Shown: positions 36,560-46,604, counted from the stretch's first letter. The stretch: 61,510 nt of DNA from Gammaproteobacteria bacterium (GCA_021772935.1 JAJFLA010000006.1:1-61510); one strand, 5' to 3'. Notes: generated from the letters alone by a model not told the origin. Numbers and translations are program-made.

Positions 36560-37804
36560 GTGAACAGCTACTCTGGGTTTTCACTTTTCCGCAACGCCTT
36601 GACAGGCCACCGGCACTGGAGCCGGGCATGGCGAGACCCGGTTCCGAAAAAACATTACGATGTGGTGATCGTCGGTGCCGGTGGTCATGGCCTGGCAACG
36701 GCCTACTACCTGGCAAAGTATCAGGGTGTAAAAAATGTCGCAGTGCTGGAAAAGGGCTATCTCGGTGGCGGCAATAGCGGGCGCAACACCCAGGTCAGTC
36801 GCTCAAATTACTTTTACCCGGAAAGTGGTGCTTTTTACGAGCACTCGTTGAAGCTGTTTGAAAACCTGGCTCAGGAAATCAATTTCAACGTTATGTTCAG
36901 CCAACGTGGTGTGTTGGCAATTTGTAATAGCCCTCATGAAATGGAACTGTACCGTCGCTGGGCCAATGCGATACAGATGAACGGTATTGACTCAAAAATA
37001 CTTTCCCGGGAAGGAATTAAAAAGCTTATTCCACATATTAACCTGGATTGCAGATTCCCGGTCTATGGTGGTTTTATACAAAAGCGTGGCGGTATTTCAA
37101 GACACGATGCAGTAACATGGGGCTATGCGCGGCAAGCTTCCGCTGCCGGTGTGGACATTATCCAGCAATGTGAAGTGGTTGGTATGGATAGCTCGGATAG
37201 CCGGGTAACAACCGTACACACCACGAGAGGCACTATCGCTGCTGACAAATTTGCATTGTGTGTCGCCGGACACAGTAGCCAGTTGGCGGCGATGGCTGGA
37301 TTGCGCCTGCCCATTACCAGCATTCCTCTACAGGCCATGGTAACTGAACCGGTACGGCCGATTCTTCACACCTGCCTCGTATCCGCTCACATCCATGTTT
37401 ATGTGAGCCAGTCCGACCGGGGTGAAATTGTGATCGGCGGTGGTGCTGATTTATACAACTCCTATGCCCAGAGAGGTGGCCTGCCTGTTCAGCATGAGAA
37501 TATGGAGGCCTTACTGGAACTGCTACCGATTTTTAGCCGCCTGCGCCTGATGCGTCAATGGGCCGGGGTTTGCGATATGACACCTGATGTCAGTCCTATC
37601 GTTGGCAAAACACCTATTGATAATCTATATATATCAACCGGTTGGGGAACGGGAGGTTACAAGGCCATTCCGGCTGGTGGCGATACCCTGGCGCACACTA
37701 TGGTCCATGACCAGGCTCACGACCTGTTGAAACCCTTTCAATTGGACCGTTTCGAGACGGGACACCTTATTGATGAAGGCGCGGCCTCCGGCGTGGCGCA
37801 TTGA
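36560..37804 (+). CDS. soxB: Sarcosine oxidase beta subunit
   Basis: 414 residues, GTG start. The FAD-binding DAO-type oxidoreductase shows YDVVIVGAGGHGLATAYYLA, then YLGGGNSGRNTQVSRSNYF and, near the C-terminus, YISTGWGTGGYKAIPAGG. In the heterotetramer this subunit holds the catalytic flavin that oxidises sarcosine. It starts 23 bp after the mscS gene and is followed 3 bp later by soxD, in the usual order B-D-A-G. Confidence 0.95.
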   Translation: MNSYSGFSLFRNALTGHRHWSRAWRDPVPKKHYDVVIVGAGGHGLATAYYLAKYQGVKNVAVLEKGYLGGGNSGRNTQVSRSNYFYPESGAFYEHSLKLFENLAQEINFNVMFSQRGVLAICNSPHEMELYRRWANAIQMNGIDSKILSREGIKKLIPHINLDCRFPVYGGFIQKRGGISRHDAVTWGYARQASAAGVDIIQQCEVVGMDSSDSRVTTVHTTRGTIAADKFALCVAGHSSQLAAMAGLRLPITSIPLQAMVTEPVRPILHTCLVSAHIHVYVSQSDRGEIVIGGGADLYNSYAQRGGLPVQHENMEALLELLPIFSRLRLMRQWAGVCDMTPDVSPIVGKTPIDNLYISTGWGTGGYKAIPAGGDTLAHTMVHDQAHDLLKPFQLDRFETGHLIDEGAASGVAH

Positions 37805-37807
37805 GCA

Positions 37808-38110
37808 ATGCTGAGAATTAAATGTCCATGGTGCGGTGTACGTGACCAGACCGACTTCCAGTTCGGTGGCGAAAGCCACATTGCCCGCCCAGAAACACCG
37901 GAACATGCCAGCGATGCTGAATGGGCGAATTACCTGTATTTCAGAAAAAACCCCAAAGGCCTGCACTACGAACGCTGGGTACACAGCTATGGTTGCCGTC
38001 AGTGGTTTAACATCGCGCGGGACACTTTGACCCATGAAATTATCGAAGTGTACAAAATGGGTGAACAGCCAAGCACACGTTCCGACACAGGCAAGGCAAA
38101 CAAAAAATGA
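37808..38110 (+). CDS. soxD: Sarcosine oxidase delta subunit
   Basis: A 100-residue zinc-binding small subunit. Metal ligands are in IKCPWCGVRDQTDF and WVHSYGCRQWFNIARDT, both highly conserved. The stop overlaps the soxA start (ATGA). It is structural in the tetramer. Confidence 0.95.
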   Translation: MLRIKCPWCGVRDQTDFQFGGESHIARPETPEHASDAEWANYLYFRKNPKGLHYERWVHSYGCRQWFNIARDTLTHEIIEVYKMGEQPSTRSDTGKANKK

Positions 38111-41064
38111 GGTCAAGGGTAGACAATCCTGCACGTCTCTCCGATGGTGGCCTGATCGATCGTAACAAACCATTACAGTTCAGCTTTAATGGTGTTAATT
38201 ACACTGGATATGAAGGCGACACGCTGGCTTCAGCCCTGCTGGCTAACGATATCAAGCTTGTTGCTCGTAGCTTCAAATATCATCGACCACGGGGAGTGTT
38301 CACAGCAGGCGAAGAAGAACCCTGTGCGCTAATTGAGATTGGCGAGGGCGATGCGCGCACGCCAACGAGCCGTGCGCCAATGATCCCCCTGGTACAAGGT
38401 TTGATCACCAATAGTCAGAATTGCTGGCCCAGCGTGAATTTCGATATTGGCCGGGTTCTCGACTTCACGCACATATTCTGGCCCGCCGGGTTTTATAACA
38501 AAACCTTCAAATGGCCCAGTTGGCATACCTGGGAAAACCTGATCCGCAAAAGCACCGGTCTGGGACAGGCCCTGACCGGGCCAGACCCAGATCATTATGA
38601 GCAGGTCAATGCGCACTGCGACCTGTTGATTTGTGGTGGAGGTCCCGCCGGATTACTCGCAGCACGGACAGCCGGACGGCTTGGTGTACGCGTCATGCTT
38701 GTCGAACAGGATCAATCATTCGGCGGCACCCTGAACTGGGAACAAGTCCAAATTGAAGGTAAATCTGGGCACTCATGGTCATTAAATATTATTGATGAAT
38801 TAGACAGCATGAAAAATGTCATGCTTCTACCGCACACGACCGTGGTGGGCAATTACGATCACAATGTGACCACCCTGCTACAAACAGGTCAAGGGACTGC
38901 CTGGCGGGAATGTTTCTGGACCGTGCGGCCAAAGAAAATCCTGCTGGCAACGGGTGCTATCGAACAAGGCCTGATCTTTCCCAACAATGATCGACCGGGC
39001 ATCATGCTTGCCAGTGCCGTACGGCACTACCTGAACCGTTATGCAGTTGTGCCCGGCAGAAATGTGATGGTTGCAACCAATAACGATACGGCCTATCAGA
39101 CCGTATTTGACCTTGCGCGCAAACAGATAGCCGTCAGTACTGTGGTTGATATCCGTACCGAGGTCAGCGAAGAAATCCGACAAGGCATGGCCGATCTCGG
39201 TACTGCTCTGATTTGTGGGGTCCGCATTAGCGATACGCGTGGGACACGGGGCATCAATAAAGTCAGCATTGAGAGCCTTGATGGCAAAATCATGGGTAGC
39301 CATCAATGTGATCTGCTCGCCGTATCCGGTGGTTGGTCACCCCGACTCCACCTGCTCGCACATGCACGTGGTAAATTGAGATTTGAGCCTGCTTCGCAAA
39401 GTTTTCTGGCGGACACCTTGCCGCCTGGATTTACGGTAACAGGATCCGCCGCCGGCTGCAGTAAGCTCACTGACACTTTGACTGATGCCATACGAAAAAC
39501 CAACAATATCTGTAGCCAGTTGGGCTTTACTGGTAAGCACGCGACCGCACCTGTAGTTGATAAAGATGCGCTCGGGTCTACCAAAACCGTCACTGCTCCG
39601 CTCAACAGTGGTAAGCACCGGCAATGGATTGACCTTGCCCATGACGTCACACTACTTGATGCTGAACTGGCTGTTCGCGAGGGTTTTGTTTCGGTTGAAC
39701 ACTTCAAACGCTTTACCACCACCGGTATGTCAGTGGATCAGGGCAAGACCGGTAACCTGAACGCAATTATCGCGCTTGCAGCACTTACCGGTCGGGAAAC
39801 AGCAGACATTGGAACAACGACTTTTCGTCCGCCTTATGTGCCCGTCACTCTGGGTGCTATCGCAGGCGGTAACCTTGGTGAATTTTATGCTCCGCGGCGA
39901 TATTTGCCAGCCCACACTTTGCACCAGCAACTTAACGCACATTTTGCTGATTATGACTGGCAACGGCCTGAGTGTTACCCTCGAGCGGGTGAAACCGTTG
40001 AAGATGCGGTCCATCGCGAAGTCTTGGCTGTGCGACAAAGTGTAGGTATTTTCGACAACTCACCCATCGGGAAAATTGAGGTACGTGGTACCGATGCGGC
40101 GGAATTTCTCAACCGTGTGTACATTAACAATGTACTGACTCTGAAACCCGGACGCGCTCGTTATGGTCTGATGTTGAATGAAAACGGCGTGATCATTGAT
40201 GATGGCGTATTTGTCCGGCTGAGCGAAAATCATTTCCTCGTACACACAACATCTGGCGCTGTCAGCCGTATTGTTGCCATGATGGAAGAATGGTTGCAGT
40301 GCGAGTGGTCACATTTACGTGTGCTGATTGATGACATCACCACGCAATGGGCAAATTTCACACTCGCTGGACCGCGGGCGCGAGAAGTCCTGAATGCTCT
40401 GGGTACAGACATCGATTTGTCGGCAAAAAATTTGCCACACATGGCAATGGCAAGCGGTAGTGTCGCTGGACTGAAAGCCCGCGTGGCCCGCATTAGCTTC
40501 AGTGGAGAACTCAGTTTCGAGGTCAGTATCCCAGCATGTACTGCACAACATTTCATGCAGACCAGCCTCAATCTCGGGCAGGCTTTTGGCATCACACCAT
40601 ATGGTATCGAGACGCTGATGGTATTACGTACCGAGAAGGGCTACCTGCATGTGGGTGTGGATACCGACGGTTCATCAACCCCGGATGACATCGGCTGGGG
40701 GCATGTCGCACGGAAGAAGACGACTGATTATATCGGTAAACGCTCATTGTTCAGGCCGGCTAATCTTGCTGGCGACCGCAAGCAACTCGTCGGCCTTGAG
40801 CCACTCGATTCAAAGCAATCGATACCCGTTGGTGGGCACTTATTACCTGGGACTGAGCAACAAGTGCCAGTCAGGACCGAAGGCTGGGTCACCTCGGCTT
40901 GTTATAGCCCCAATCTGAAGCGGTACATTGCACTCGCAGTACTGGCCGGTGGTCGGCAGCGACTTGATGAGCTACTGACCGTTTTCGATGAAGACCGGAG
41001 AATTGCGGTCAAGGTGGTATCACCGTTGTTTTATGACACGGAAAACGAGAGGCTGAAAGATTGA
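38107..41064 (+). CDS. soxA: Sarcosine oxidase alpha subunit
   Basis: 985 residues. An N-terminal ferredoxin-like part (FNGVNYTGYEGDTLASALLA) leads to an NAD-binding oxidoreductase (LLICGGGPAGLLAARTAG, and ATGAIEQGLIFPNNDRPG). The C-terminal half is an aminomethyltransferase (GcvT-like) domain (VGIFDNSPIGKIEVRGTDAA, GLMLNENGVIIDDGVF, ARISFSGELSFEV). The last domain delivers the methyl carbon to tetrahydrofolate as 5,10-methylene-THF, or releases formaldehyde without it. It overlaps soxD by 4 bp and soxG by 4 bp. Confidence 0.95.
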   Translation: MRSRVDNPARLSDGGLIDRNKPLQFSFNGVNYTGYEGDTLASALLANDIKLVARSFKYHRPRGVFTAGEEEPCALIEIGEGDARTPTSRAPMIPLVQGLITNSQNCWPSVNFDIGRVLDFTHIFWPAGFYNKTFKWPSWHTWENLIRKSTGLGQALTGPDPDHYEQVNAHCDLLICGGGPAGLLAARTAGRLGVRVMLVEQDQSFGGTLNWEQVQIEGKSGHSWSLNIIDELDSMKNVMLLPHTTVVGNYDHNVTTLLQTGQGTAWRECFWTVRPKKILLATGAIEQGLIFPNNDRPGIMLASAVRHYLNRYAVVPGRNVMVATNNDTAYQTVFDLARKQIAVSTVVDIRTEVSEEIRQGMADLGTALICGVRISDTRGTRGINKVSIESLDGKIMGSHQCDLLAVSGGWSPRLHLLAHARGKLRFEPASQSFLADTLPPGFTVTGSAAGCSKLTDTLTDAIRKTNNICSQLGFTGKHATAPVVDKDALGSTKTVTAPLNSGKHRQWIDLAHDVTLLDAELAVREGFVSVEHFKRFTTTGMSVDQGKTGNLNAIIALAALTGRETADIGTTTFRPPYVPVTLGAIAGGNLGEFYAPRRYLPAHTLHQQLNAHFADYDWQRPECYPRAGETVEDAVHREVLAVRQSVGIFDNSPIGKIEVRGTDAAEFLNRVYINNVLTLKPGRARYGLMLNENGVIIDDGVFVRLSENHFLVHTTSGAVSRIVAMMEEWLQCEWSHLRVLIDDITTQWANFTLAGPRAREVLNALGTDIDLSAKNLPHMAMASGSVAGLKARVARISFSGELSFEVSIPACTAQHFMQTSLNLGQAFGITPYGIETLMVLRTEKGYLHVGVDTDGSSTPDDIGWGHVARKKTTDYIGKRSLFRPANLAGDRKQLVGLEPLDSKQSIPVGGHLLPGTEQQVPVRTEGWVTSACYSPNLKRYIALAVLAGGRQRLDELLTVFDEDRRIAVKVVSPLFYDTENERLKD

Positions 41065-41681
41065 CAGAACTACGCAACAACATTACAACAGCCTCACCGC
41101 AGCAAGCACCTGCCAATGTGAGAAAACTCACTACCGGGACGCTGGAGCTCAAGACGGTCTCAGCGACCTTGCTACGCCTGCACAGCCTGGAAAGTGCAGA
41201 ACACCTGACCAACTCAATGGCGGGAACTGGCATTGCTTTACCCTTGCAAACAGGTCAAAGCATCGGTCAGGAACCGGCAGTCTTGTGTTTGCGCCCGAAT
41301 GACTGGTTATTGTTTGGCGAGACGATTGACTCAGCAGAACTGGAGAAAAGACTGTCGCTTGTCGTTAATGCTGCTGAAACTACCCTAATTGATAATTCCG
41401 ACGGTTTAGCCACTTTCCGGCTCTCAGGCCCAGGTGCTCCCTGGCTTCTGAGCAAACTCAGCGGTCTGGACTACCTTGCCGGACTGCGACAAGGACAGCA
41501 TTGCACACGCACACGTATGGCGCGAGTAGCCGTCGTCGTCCATTACCACCAGCCTGAAGGAGATCAATTCAGTTTTGACCTGATATTCGACCGTAGTATT
41601 GCCAAATACCTGTGGGAGTTACTAAGTGCCGGCACAGACCATGCCGGTGAGCTTGCCAGTGCCTACGGCGATGCATTGTAA
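41061..41681 (+). CDS. soxG: Sarcosine oxidase gamma subunit
   Basis: 206 residues with TTG start inside the soxA stop (TTGA). The family shows a GcvT-like fold with LCLRPNDWLLFGE, then LIDNSDGLATFRLSGPGAPW and FDLIFDRSIAKYLWELL. It is required for the tetramer. The transporter gene begins 3 bp after it, so the two are almost certainly cotranscribed. Confidence 0.9.
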   Translation: MTELRNNITTASPQQAPANVRKLTTGTLELKTVSATLLRLHSLESAEHLTNSMAGTGIALPLQTGQSIGQEPAVLCLRPNDWLLFGETIDSAELEKRLSLVVNAAETTLIDNSDGLATFRLSGPGAPWLLSKLSGLDYLAGLRQGQHCTRTRMARVAVVVHYHQPEGDQFSFDLIFDRSIAKYLWELLSAGTDHAGELASAYGDAL

Positions 41682-41683
41682 CG

Positions 41684-43045
41684 ATGTATAAGAAACACGA
41701 GTCATGGTCGTCCCGGTTGACCTTTCTGCTAGCTGCGATCGGTGCCGCCATCGGCTTGGGAAACATCTGGAAATTCCCATATATCACGGGTGAAAATGGC
41801 GGTAGTGCTTTTGTGTTGGTCTATCTGCTGGCCATCTTGTTTGTCGCCATCCCGATCCTGATTGCTGAAATTATGCTCGGCCGCAGGGGCAAACAAAGCC
41901 CTCCCAACTCTGTCGCAATTATCGCAAAACACGAGAACCGCTCAAAAAACTGGGCCATCGTTGGTTGGCTGGGGATACTCTCTGCCTACCTGATCATGAC
42001 CTACTACAGCGTGATCGCCGGCTGGGCCATGTCATATGTGTTCAGGGCCGGCAGCGGAAGTTTCGAGAACATGGACGCGAAAGCGATCGATGCACAATTC
42101 AGCTCTTTGCTGGCCGACCCTGCCCTGCTGACCTTCTGGCACGGCATCTTTTTGTTGCTCGCCATGTTCATCCTGATTCGTGGTCTAAGAAAAGGTATCG
42201 AGCGCACCGTAAAAATTCTGATGCCGTTGTTGTTCGTATTGTTGCTGGTGATGGTGGTTTATGCTGCGGTGGAAGGCGACATGGCGGCAGGTCTTCATTT
42301 CATGTTCGATTTTGATATTTCGGCGATCAATGGACGTGTGGTGTTATTGGCTGTTGGCCACGCCTTCTTTTCCATTGGTGTGGCAATGGGCCTGATGATG
42401 GGTTTCGGCGCATACCTTGGCAGAGATATTTCCATCGCCAAATCTGCCTTGATCATCTCAGGAATGGACACACTGGTCGCACTAATTGCCGGCATCGCCA
42501 TCTTCCCGATCGTGTTTGCCAATGGCCTCGACCCCGCCGAAGGTCCGGGGCTTATATTTGTCACACTACCAATCGCTTTCGGCAACATGACCGGCGGCAT
42601 TGTTTTTGGTACTTTGTTTTTTGTGCTGTTGGTTTTTGCTGCGCTAACGTCTGTGATCGGAGCCATGGAACCTGTGGTAGCCTGGATCGAAGAACACCGC
42701 GATATCAAACGTTCCAGTGCCGCAATTATTGCCTGCAGCTCAGCGTTCGTGATTGGTCTTGGCACGGTGTTTTCCTTCAACGCCTGGTCTGACTGGCACC
42801 CGCTGAGCTTTATTGATCGATTTTCCGAGTCCGGTTTTTTTGACCTGCTCGACTACCTCACTGCCAACGTGATGATGCCTCTGGGTGGTCTTTTGCTTGC
42901 TCTTTTCGTTGGCTGGCGCATATCTCCACAGTCTGTCGCGGATGAACTCGGAATTCGGAACCCATTATTCTTTCAAGTATGGTACTGGTTGTTGCGCTGG
43001 GTCGTGCCGATCTCGATTGTCAGCATTTTCTTATCCAACCTGTAG
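41684..43045 (+). CDS. Sodium-dependent (NSS/SNF family) transporter
   Basis: 453 residues with about eleven membrane helices. The hallmark N-terminus is SSRLTFLLAAIGAAIGLGNI, then WKFPYITGENGGSAFVLVY, the sodium-binding region of LeuT-type transporters. The position 3 bp behind soxG suggests uptake of sarcosine, glycine or a related N-methyl amino acid. Substrate assignment is inference from context. Confidence 0.88.
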   Translation: MYKKHESWSSRLTFLLAAIGAAIGLGNIWKFPYITGENGGSAFVLVYLLAILFVAIPILIAEIMLGRRGKQSPPNSVAIIAKHENRSKNWAIVGWLGILSAYLIMTYYSVIAGWAMSYVFRAGSGSFENMDAKAIDAQFSSLLADPALLTFWHGIFLLLAMFILIRGLRKGIERTVKILMPLLFVLLLVMVVYAAVEGDMAAGLHFMFDFDISAINGRVVLLAVGHAFFSIGVAMGLMMGFGAYLGRDISIAKSALIISGMDTLVALIAGIAIFPIVFANGLDPAEGPGLIFVTLPIAFGNMTGGIVFGTLFFVLLVFAALTSVIGAMEPVVAWIEEHRDIKRSSAAIIACSSAFVIGLGTVFSFNAWSDWHPLSFIDRFSESGFFDLLDYLTANVMMPLGGLLLALFVGWRISPQSVADELGIRNPLFFQVWYWLLRWVVPISIVSIFLSNL

Positions 43046-43134
43046 GCAGGTGACGTCAGGATCATACCCAAAGCACTCGCTCCGCTCGCGGGGCAGGCTC
43101 TCGCCAGTATCGCCTAAGGGCGCCTACTTTTGGC

Positions 43135-43260
43135 GAAGACCCAGCTGTTATTCAGAAGATACTTGCTCATCTGGATGATAATGCAACTTCTGCAACATCA
43201 GCACTGCTGCCGGACTGCCGAGCTTCGCCGACAGTGGGCTTTGTTCCTATGAAGGAATAA
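43135..43260 (+). pseudogene. IS91-type transposase C-terminal fragment
   Basis: A 41-residue open stretch ends at TAA and reads EDPAVIQKILAHLDDNATSA, then LLPDCRASPTVGFVPMKE. This is the characteristic tail of IS91-type transposases (usually after a CPxC zinc segment). The rest of the enzyme is missing. Upstream bases 43046-43134 and downstream 43261-43374 have no gene; GGCAGCAG and CTGCTGCC stems flank the fragment's end. Confidence 0.7.
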
Positions 43261-43374
43261 ACCCAACCATAGCCCTGACTTACTGTTCCCAATCTGGCAG
43301 CAGGATGGCTCTTTTCACCTGGCCTTCAATACTCGTCTATGGCATCTCTGCATGATCTGTAGCATGCAGGTAGT

Positions 43375-44325
43375 TCAGTGCCCGACGCCAGCCAGCATGA
43401 ACTTGTTATAGGCAACAAAGACCATCGCTATTGCGATTACAAGAAACAGGCTGCCGATAACCTGTTCCATCGTTTTATGGGGAACTCTGCCCTGTATTCG
43501 TGGGCCGATTTGACCACCAATGACCACGGCGGGAACCGCGTAGGCCACCAGATGCCAGGGTACCGCTGAGAGTCCGCCACCCTTGACCAGGGCCGCTATA
43601 TGGGTGAATGAGGTAAGCGCCACGGTGACAATGACAACCAACACTGAGGTCGCGGCGGCAACCGGGATGGGTACGCGGTTGCGCTTGGCCAATTGCGGCA
43701 TGGTCACCTCACCGATCCCGACAGACAACAGTCCGGTCAGCAAGGCGCCAATCGCTGTCACAACTGAGGCGATACCCTGGCGTGGAATAGCAAAGGTGTA
43801 GCTGTGTCCATCCCGGCCGGTGATTGTGCGGGTATCCTGTGACGATTCAACAGCACTTGTCTGCCGTTCTGAAGTATGTAATCTGGTCGCTTCCTCCACT
43901 TCTTCGAGGGTCACGTCATCCAACGGAATTTCCACTTCTTCATGATGCCGCAGCATGACCGTACCCAGCACCACCATCAACAGCGCATAGCCACCGGTGA
44001 TCGCCCACCCCGGTACTTCGCTGGCCAGCAAGGCACCGATGATACCGACTGGTACCGCAACCGCGATGAAGGGTAGCGCCGATTTGAAATCGATCAGGCC
44101 TTTGCGGTAATAACCCACAAAGCCGGAGGAAAACCCGAAGGTTTCGATAAATAAGGCCGTGCCTACTGCTTGCACCGGTGTAATTACATACTCAGGCCCC
44201 AGTAATGGGAATATGACAAGAAAAATGGGAGTAAAAAACGCTGCCCCACCAATCCCGCTCATCATCGCAATAGTCGCCACCATCAATGACACCGGAAACA
44301 TAAACCAATAAAGACTGAAATCCAT
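43375..44325 (-). CDS. TauE/SafE-family (sulfite/organosulfonate exporter type) permease
   Basis: 316 residues. Two bundles of membrane helices carry family motifs (MMSGIGGAAFFTPIFL; GLLSVGIGEVTMPQLAKR with GEVTMP). A hydrophilic, acidic insertion of about 50 residues (about 125-180; EEVEIPLDDVTLEEVEEATR) sits between the halves. Members export or import small anions such as sulfite, sulfoacetate or carboxylates. It is a single gene, and the 258 bp upstream of it probably hold its promoter. Substrate unknown. Confidence 0.8.
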   Translation of the reverse strand: MDFSLYWFMFPVSLMVATIAMMSGIGGAAFFTPIFLVIFPLLGPEYVITPVQAVGTALFIETFGFSSGFVGYYRKGLIDFKSALPFIAVAVPVGIIGALLASEVPGWAITGGYALLMVVLGTVMLRHHEEVEIPLDDVTLEEVEEATRLHTSERQTSAVESSQDTRTITGRDGHSYTFAIPRQGIASVVTAIGALLTGLLSVGIGEVTMPQLAKRNRVPIPVAAATSVLVVIVTVALTSFTHIAALVKGGGLSAVPWHLVAYAVPAVVIGGQIGPRIQGRVPHKTMEQVIGSLFLVIAIAMVFVAYNKFMLAGVGH

Positions 44326-44583
44326 TAAATATTACCCTTTTGAATTGATGAAGGAGTAAAAGAGATTTAAACGCGAAAATGTCTGAAAATACAGTGTATT
44401 GAGCGGCTATGCAGCTATTAGACTGTCTTTAGTCAGTTCACCCTTCAATTGGACTTTGTTTGAGCGGCCAAGCTTAATTCAACCCGGATACATCTTACCT
44501 GATTATGTCACTAGGTAACAGTTTTAATACCCTTATCTATTCTTTATTGTGCATTGCTTATCATAAGCATGATCATGATTACT

Positions 44584-45077
44584 GGTACTGACAAGTTAAC
44601 GGTAGCTAAGCGACAATCACAGGATGAAAATATCCAAGTCGCTATACAAACGCCATCGGTTTCCCTCTGAAGTTATTCAGTATGCTGTGTGGCTTTATCA
44701 TCGATTTAACATGAGCCATCGTGATATCGAAGAACTGTTGGCTGAGAGAGAAATCGCCGTTAGCTACAAGTCCACTCGTCTGTGGTGCAACAAATCTGGG
44801 CCGCTATATGCCAATAATCGCGCTGAACTTTCGCATCAACCAACGCGGGTAAGAGAACGGGGCATGCGCCGGTTCAAATCGAAACAGCAAGCTCAGCGAT
44901 TCCTGGCTGTTCATGCGTCCGTATATAATCTGTTCAACCTGGGCCGTCATATGGTTTCAGCGGGAAATTATCGCCTGCTTAGAGCGCGTGCCTTTGCGCC
45001 TTGGAAATGTGCAACGGCGCTATAGAAGATAGTTGTTTTGAGATTGGTGGGTATCAGAAAGTTAATTTGTCAGTACC
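44584..45077 (+). mobile_element. Internally deleted IS6-type element with intact ends
   Basis: Terminal inverted repeats GGTACTGACAAGTTAAC and GTTAATTTGTCAGTACC match at 16 of 17 positions and bound a 494-bp unit, versus about 800 bp for complete IS6 elements. No 8-bp target duplication is visible in the flanks. It lacks the catalytic domain but could still be mobilised in trans. The fragments at 13271 and 25515 come from a related element. Confidence 0.8.
44624..45025 (+). pseudogene. IS6-type transposase with deleted catalytic core
   Basis: A 133-residue frame joins the DNA-binding N-terminus (FPSEVIQYAVWLYHRFNMSH, RDIEELLAEREIAVSY, LWCNKSGPLYA) directly to the C-terminal end (NNRAELSHQPTRVRERGMRR, FKSKQQAQRFLAVHASVYNL). 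About 100 residues with the DDE triad are missing between YA and NN. It cannot catalyse transposition. Confidence 0.8.
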
Positions 45078-45099
45078 ATACACCCTACAAGCGTGTTCC

Positions 45100-45127
45100 T
45101 TGATAATAGCTACGCTTCTGTTATAGT
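45100..45127 (+). promoter_or_regulatory. Sigma-70-like promoter of rhlE
   Basis: TTGATA and TATAGT are 16 bp apart, close to consensus, about 150 bp upstream of the rhlE start and 23 bp after the IS6 right end. It implies a long leader RNA. Confidence 0.55.
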
Positions 45128-45137
45128 GCGCTCCGCC

Positions 45138-45242
45138 CTGGCACACTTCGGTCTGTGCCAGACACTCCCGCCCGCAATTCGTGGGCCGTGGAGATCAACA
45201 AGATTTAGCCCGGACCGACCCATGTTGTGACTGAGTCACAAC
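45138..45242 (+). promoter_or_regulatory. Structured 5' leader of rhlE
   Basis: Two clear hairpins lie in the leader: CTGGCACA/TGTGCCAG (45138-45161, 8 bp) and GTTGTGAC/GTCACAAC (45224-45242, 8 bp with a 3-nt loop). A weaker GCCC/GGGC stem sits between them. Long structured leaders are common for cold-induced RNA helicases; autoregulation is inferred. Confidence 0.45.
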
Positions 45243-45276
45243 GCTTGGGCAGGGCGATCACGGAGTATATTCATAC

Positions 45277-46578
45277 ATGTTATTTTCAGAACTTGGCCTT
45301 TCGGCCGAATTGCTGCGCGCGACAGATAAACAGGGTTACCAGCAGGCAACCCCGATTCAGCAGCAAGCAATACCACTTATTCTTGATGGCCGCGATCTGC
45401 TGGCCGGTGCACAAACCGGCACCGGCAAGACCGCGGGTTTTACACTACCCCTGCTGCAACGGCTCCAGAACACTGAACAACAGGGTTCTCGCCGTGTACG
45501 CGCACTGATTCTTGTGCCCACACGTGAATTGGCTGCCCAGGTGGCAGAAAGTGTACGTGACTACGGACGTTATCTGCCGTTCAGCTCCGCCGTAATATTC
45601 GGCGGGGTCAGTATTAACCCACAAATCTCGAAATTGCGCCGCGGTGTCGATATCGTGATTGCAACCCCTGGACGTCTGCTCGATCATATGCAACGCGGCT
45701 CGATCCGTCTTGACGGTGTTGAAACACTGGTACTCGACGAAGCCGACCGGATGCTTGATATGGGTTTTATCCGCGACATTCGGAAAGTCTTAAACGCCCT
45801 GCCACCGAGACGCCAAACCCTGCTGTTTTCTGCAACATTTTCCAAAGATATAAAACAGTTAGCCAACGACCTGTTGGATGCGCCGAAAGAAATTCAGATT
45901 GCACGTCAAAACTCCACTCTGGAACAAATCTCACAAGTAGTCCATCCGGTTGACCGTAGCCGCAAACGCGAATTACTGTCACATATGATCGCTACCGGTA
46001 ATTGGCGACAAGTACTGGTTTTTACACGTACCAAACACCTGGCTAACCGGCTAAGTCAGCAACTGGAACAAGATGGGCTTTCAGCAACCGCGATCCACGG
46101 CAACAAATCACAAGGTGCGCGCACTCGTGCGTTGGCCGATTTTAAAAAGGGCGACATCCGGGTGCTGGTTGCAACCGATATCGCGGCGCGTGGACTCGAC
46201 ATCGATCAGTTACCACATGTGGTTAACTTCGAGCTGCCTAATGTAGCGGAAGACTATATACACCGTATTGGTCGTACCGGTCGTGCCGGGCTGGAGGGTG
46301 AAGCTGTTTCACTGGTGTGCGTTGATGAGAAGAAACTGTTATCAGATATCGAGCGGTTGCAAAAACGCAATATCGAAAAAATCATCATCCCGGGTTTTGA
46401 GCCAGACCAAAGCATAAAAGCGGAACCCATCAGGAACGGGGGTAACAAACAGTCATCCCGAGGTAGTCGAAATAGCGGTGGGCGTAATAACAGTGGGCGT
46501 AATAGCGCAGGCCGCAACGCACCATCCCAGGCCCGTCATGGCAGACGTCAGGGTCAACGGTCACGCCGTGCTGCCTAG
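45277..46578 (+). CDS. rhlE: ATP-dependent RNA helicase, DEAD-box (RhlE type)
   Basis: 433 residues. The Q motif is [13 protein letters not shown], motif [11 protein letters not shown], motif Ia PTREL, motif II DEAD in [14 protein letters not shown], motif III SAT, and motif [12 protein letters not shown]. The tail (about 390-433) is rich in Ser, Gly, Asn and Arg ([15 protein letters not shown]), typical of RhlE and used for RNA contact. It remodels RNA, for example in ribosome assembly or decay. A strong terminator follows. Confidence 0.93.
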   Translation: MLFSELGLSAELLRATDKQGYQQATPIQQQAIPLILDGRDLLAGAQTGTGKTAGFTLPLLQRLQNTEQQGSRRVRALILVPTRELAAQVAESVRDYGRYLPFSSAVIFGGVSINPQISKLRRGVDIVIATPGRLLDHMQRGSIRLDGVETLVLDEADRMLDMGFIRDIRKVLNALPPRRQTLLFSATFSKDIKQLANDLLDAPKEIQIARQNSTLEQISQVVHPVDRSRKRELLSHMIATGNWRQVLVFTRTKHLANRLSQQLEQDGLSATAIHGNKSQGARTRALADFKKGDIRVLVATDIAARGLDIDQLPHVVNFELPNVAEDYIHRIGRTGRAGLEGEAVSLVCVDEKKLLSDIERLQKRNIEKIIIPGFEPDQSIKAEPIRNGGNKQSSRGSRNSGGRNNSGRNSAGRNAPSQARHGRRQGQRSRRAA

Positions 46579-46604
46579 CCAGTAACAAAAGTGAATCATG
46601 ATAC

